DNA from: Glomus cerebriforme
Lineage: Eukaryota; Glomeromycota; Glomeromycetes; Glomerales; Glomeraceae
Direction: 5' to 3'
DNA length: 10,611 nt
Assembly: GCA_003550305.1 (NCBI GenBank)
Contig: QKYT01000117.1
Coordinates: 236,951 to 247,561, forward strand
Of the stretch, positions 8,380 through 10,611 are shown one piece after another. A program made the translations under genes and the position numbers. The notes under the pieces were generated by a model. That model was not told where the DNA came from, did no database searches, and worked only from the letters and a program-made list of their open reading frames with translations. Position 1 is the stretch's first letter, and each line of letters begins with the position of its first letter.

Positions 8380-8982
8380 TCTGATTGCTAATATAAATAT
8401 TTAACTGTTAGCGAATTTTTTTTAAATTCTGGCAGTGAGTTTAATGATATAAATAACCTAGCAATCAAGATGCTTGGATGAAAGTGGATAAACCATTTAA
8501 TTTTGCCATAAAGGCAATTTCAAATATATTACCAATTCATTAAGATGATATACAGACATGCCAGTTACCTTGAAGGATAAAGAAGATAAGACAATTACAA
8601 TTATTAGAAATTTTGTTCGTATCGATAATAGTAAAATGAAACCAATGCTATTTTTAGGTATGTTAAACATTCAAAAGATTTAAAGAGTACCTGAGCCAAA
8701 TAAAAATCAGTTTTGCATAAAATTACATAGGAAGACCTATATTATCCTAATATTTAGCAAGGTCCCAGTAGCTAAGGATCTGCCAAAAGAAAAGTAAGAT
8801 TTATCATCTCAAGTATTTAGTAATTCCTCTAATCTGACTAGTAAGAAAAACTTAAAAAAAAGTATGAAAAGCTTAAAAAGTACCTCATAAAGACTGAAGA
8901 AATACTTTATTCAGACTTAAGTACTGGCAAGTTTCTTGCTAATACATGTAAATCATTATATAGGGAGAGTATTAAACTCTAA
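8380..8982 (+). pseudogene. Decayed small gene, MPVTLKDKED family, function unknown
   Basis: Three frames in order look like one protein. The first, 8380-8455, reads TVSEFFLNSGSEFNDINN; the second, from about 8461, reads QDAWMKVDKPFNFAIKAI with a TAA at about 8540; the third begins at ATG 8558 (MPVTLKDKEDKTITIIRNFV), has two TAA stops, and after an A-rich frameshift near 8858-8866 ends KSLYRESIKL with TAA 8980-8982. The MPVTLKD part is beta-rich and polar; the last part is Lys-rich and helical. I recall similar hypothetical proteins in arbuscular mycorrhizal fungi but know no function. The start is uncertain. Its 3' end overlaps the next minus-strand remnant by about 27 bases. Confidence 0.5.
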
Positions 8983-9450
8983 CTTTTTATCATGATTAAT
9001 TAGATCTTTAAGAAGAGATTTCAATCTATCATTTTGGGATTTATCAGTCAAATTATCAGTAGAAGAGATCTTTAATAGGCTTCTCATCCATTTTAATCTT
9101 TTTTTTCTGACCAACTTTTTTTTAATTTTTTATAGCTGAAGAGAAAATATCTATTACTTCTGGTATTGCTTCAAAATTCAGCTTCTTCTTATTAGTCTGA
9201 AATTTTTATCCAAAGCAGGTTGAGATAAAATAAGCTTTTATTGAAGGCGTTCACTATTGTTCTATATTTCATAAACATGTTGAGCACCAATATAGTATTT
9301 TTTAGCCATTTTTTTTGATACATTGGGTATCATACCTCTTGATTTTCTAATTTCTTTAATATCAGATTCTAATAACTGAGTTGCATTACATCGATAAAAT
9401 TTTTCATAAAGATAGATAACTATTTTTTAGTCAGGATATATATGCAAAAA
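8956..9450 (-). pseudogene. Decayed small gene with helix-turn-helix-like segment
   Basis: The frame begins near 9450 without a clear ATG (YPD*KIVIYLYEKF) and reads LLESDIKEIRKSRGMIPNVS, then KKMAKKYYIGAQHVYEI, a pattern of two helices with a turn that resembles the DNA-binding helix-turn-helix of resolvase- or Tc1-like proteins. TAG and TAA interrupt EI*NNSERLQ*KLIL. After a frameshift it reads NKKKLNFEAIPEVIDIF, Lys-rich, and after another SLLKDLINHDKKLEFNTL, ending at about 8956. The Lys-rich, Ser/Pro-poor tail suggests a nuclear basic protein. I recall similar small proteins in arbuscular mycorrhizal fungi. A role in DNA recognition is inference; the 3' third is the least certain part. 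Confidence 0.5.
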
Positions 9451-9469
9451 AACTACCAATAATTTTTTT

Positions 9470-9697
9470 CAATACCTTTCAATATGTATCAATATTTCTA
9501 GTGATTCAATACAGATCGGTACTCTTCAGTACAAATTAGTATTTTTTAATACATATCAGTGCTCTTTAATGCATATCAATATCCTTTAATGTGTATCAGT
9601 ATTCTCTTTCAGTACACATTAATAAGTATAAATACATGTTAGTACCTTTCAGTGCATATCAGAGATTTTTTTTCAATGAGTATCAATAGGTATTAGG
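9470..9697 (+). repeat. Minisatellite of 20-bp units with internal dyad
   Basis: About ten units start at 9470, 9490, 9517, 9537, 9557, 9577, 9597, 9620, 9640 and 9660, with a partial one at 9684. Seven are exactly 20 bp; the others are 23-27 bp. A typical unit is CAGTGCTCTTTAATGCATAT. Most units can fold on themselves: GTAC with GTAC in the third, GTAT with ATAC in the fourth, TGC with GCA in the fifth. The repeat fills the space between two divergent gene remnants. Confidence 0.85.
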
Positions 9698-9787
9698 TTT
9701 GCCAAAAAAAAATAATTCACTTTCTTATAACTTTGAAGACCTGGCTAAATTTTTCTTGTTCAAAGTAAAAAAAAAAATATTAATAAA

Positions 9788-10611
9788 ATGCCTCAGATCT
9801 ATACCTTTAAAGATCTGGATAATGGTAATAAACTTGAAGATTTTCCAATAAATCAATATCCTTCAAGCTGAATAGAACTTGAAGAAAAGAGCTTTCTTAT
9901 ACAAAAAAAGACCGTAAAGTTGCTATATATTGGGAAAGCCAGTTTGTGAATAGCTATGATGTCTTAGATAGAGAAAACAAGCATATGCAGGATTATCTAA
10001 ATCTAATAAAAAAAGAAAATAAGTGCATACAGAATGACCTTAATAAATCCAAAAAAGAAAATGAGAAACTTTCTAATCATGTACATTAGCTTGGAAAGAA
10101 GATAACACAGTTACACTTAGAAATAAATGATTCTAAGCTTGGAGATGAGATAAGGCAATTATACTTAAAGATAAATGATCTTAAGCTTCAAATCACCCAT
10201 AAAAATATTTCTCTTGCAGATGCTAAGAACGAATTCTCTATAAAATCAGAGGAAATGCTAACTCTTGAATTCAAGATGAAGGAAGAGATGCAAGCACTCC
10301 AATCAAAAGTAAAAGAATTAGAGTAGAATGTTCTTTTAACACAGAAGGAGTTATCAGAAATAGATTCTTTTAAGCATAAATTAGAACTGGAAAATGTGAA
10401 ACTAACTTCTGAAAATATTAGTCTAGATTTGGCAAAAAGGGATTTAGAAGATTCATTGATCGAAAAAAAAGGATAAATTGATGCAAATAAAAAATAATTT
10501 AGTCATAACGCAAAAGGTATTAATAGAGAAAGATTTTCTTCTTCAAGAAACTACATCGGAATATTTTTAATGTAAAGTACTCCGAAAGTCTAACAATACC
10601 GTATATTTACG
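9788..10611 (+). pseudogene. Decayed coiled-coil gene, MPQIYTFKD family, partial
   Basis: Start is ATG 9788-9790 (MPQIYTFKDLDNGNKLEDF), after an A-rich stretch; the gene leaves the window at the right edge. A TGA at 9869 follows QYPSS where Trp would fit. The A run 9903-9909 shifts the frame into DRKVAIYWESQF, then a very long Glu/Lys/Leu/Asn coiled coil with heptad-like spacing. TAG at 10087 and 10324 interrupt it, and the A run 10463-10470 shifts the frame again into DKLMQIKNNLVITQKVL with TAA at 10568. It resembles coiled-coil hypothetical proteins of arbuscular mycorrhizal fungi that I recall; their role is unknown to me. No transmembrane segment or enzyme motif is visible in the part present. 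Confidence 0.6.
10101..10196 (+). repeat. 48-bp in-phase tandem duplication in the coiled coil
   Basis: Bases 10101-10148 and 10149-10196 are diverged copies (both hold TTAnACTTA, ATAAATGAT and TAAGCTT, 48 bases apart). The unit is 16 codons, so the frame is kept, giving QLHLEINDSKL followed by QLYLKINDLKL. Confidence 0.75.

Noticed and set aside
1..10611. DNA of an AT-rich bacterial endosymbiont such as a Mollicutes-like partner with TGA as Trp
   Set aside because: Spliceosomal introns, lack of ribosome binding sites, minisatellites and eukaryotic element families argue against it, and TAA and TAG interrupt frames as well.

Overview
The window is strongly AT-rich eukaryotic DNA packed with broken repeat-family genes. 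From memory, several of the decayed proteins look like multi-copy proteins of arbuscular mycorrhizal fungi (Glomeromycotina, for example Rhizophagus or Gigaspora): the integrase, a gag-like coiled-coil protein and a protein beginning MPQIYTFKD. Short spliceosomal-type introns (66 and 73 bases) agree with a fungal nuclear genome. No database search was run, so the taxon is an informed inference. I see no intact gene, no tRNA or rRNA, and no CRISPR array.

Layout, left to right. (1) 1-1778, minus: pseudogene with a BED-like zinc finger and two recognisable introns, running off the left edge. (2) 1779-2243: spacer with short direct and inverted repeats. (3) 2244-4225, plus: long decayed gene with a C-x2-C-x19-H-x3-C finger. 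(4) 4222-5296, minus: decayed retroviral-type (rve, DDE) integrase. (5) 5324-6950, plus: decayed gag-like gene with a long coiled coil and a capsid-like region, probably resuming at 7442-7875. (6) 6940-7441, interrupting it: four tandem hairpin units, a 9-bp microrepeat and a nested hairpin. (7) 8000-8323, minus: remnant with a damaged CCHC zinc knuckle. (8) 8380-8982, plus: frameshifted remnant of an unrecognised family. (9) 8956-9450, minus: remnant with a helix-turn-helix-like segment. (10) 9470-9697: minisatellite of 20-bp units. (11) 9788 to the right edge, plus: frameshifted coiled-coil gene.

The eight gene remnants alternate strand without exception (- + - + - + - +). Two of the tail-to-tail pairs overlap, and one head-to-head pair is 27 bases apart. 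All carry in-frame stops of a kind that one C-to-T or G-to-A change makes from Gln, Arg or Trp codons, plus single-base frameshifts, several of them in A or T runs. The integrase appears to have lost two of its three catalytic acids and the zinc knuckle its last cysteine, by the same kind of change. The best reading is a graveyard of one or more mobile elements degraded by cytosine-deamination-like mutation. Whether the integrase, zinc-finger and gag-like genes were once one compact element is the main open question.
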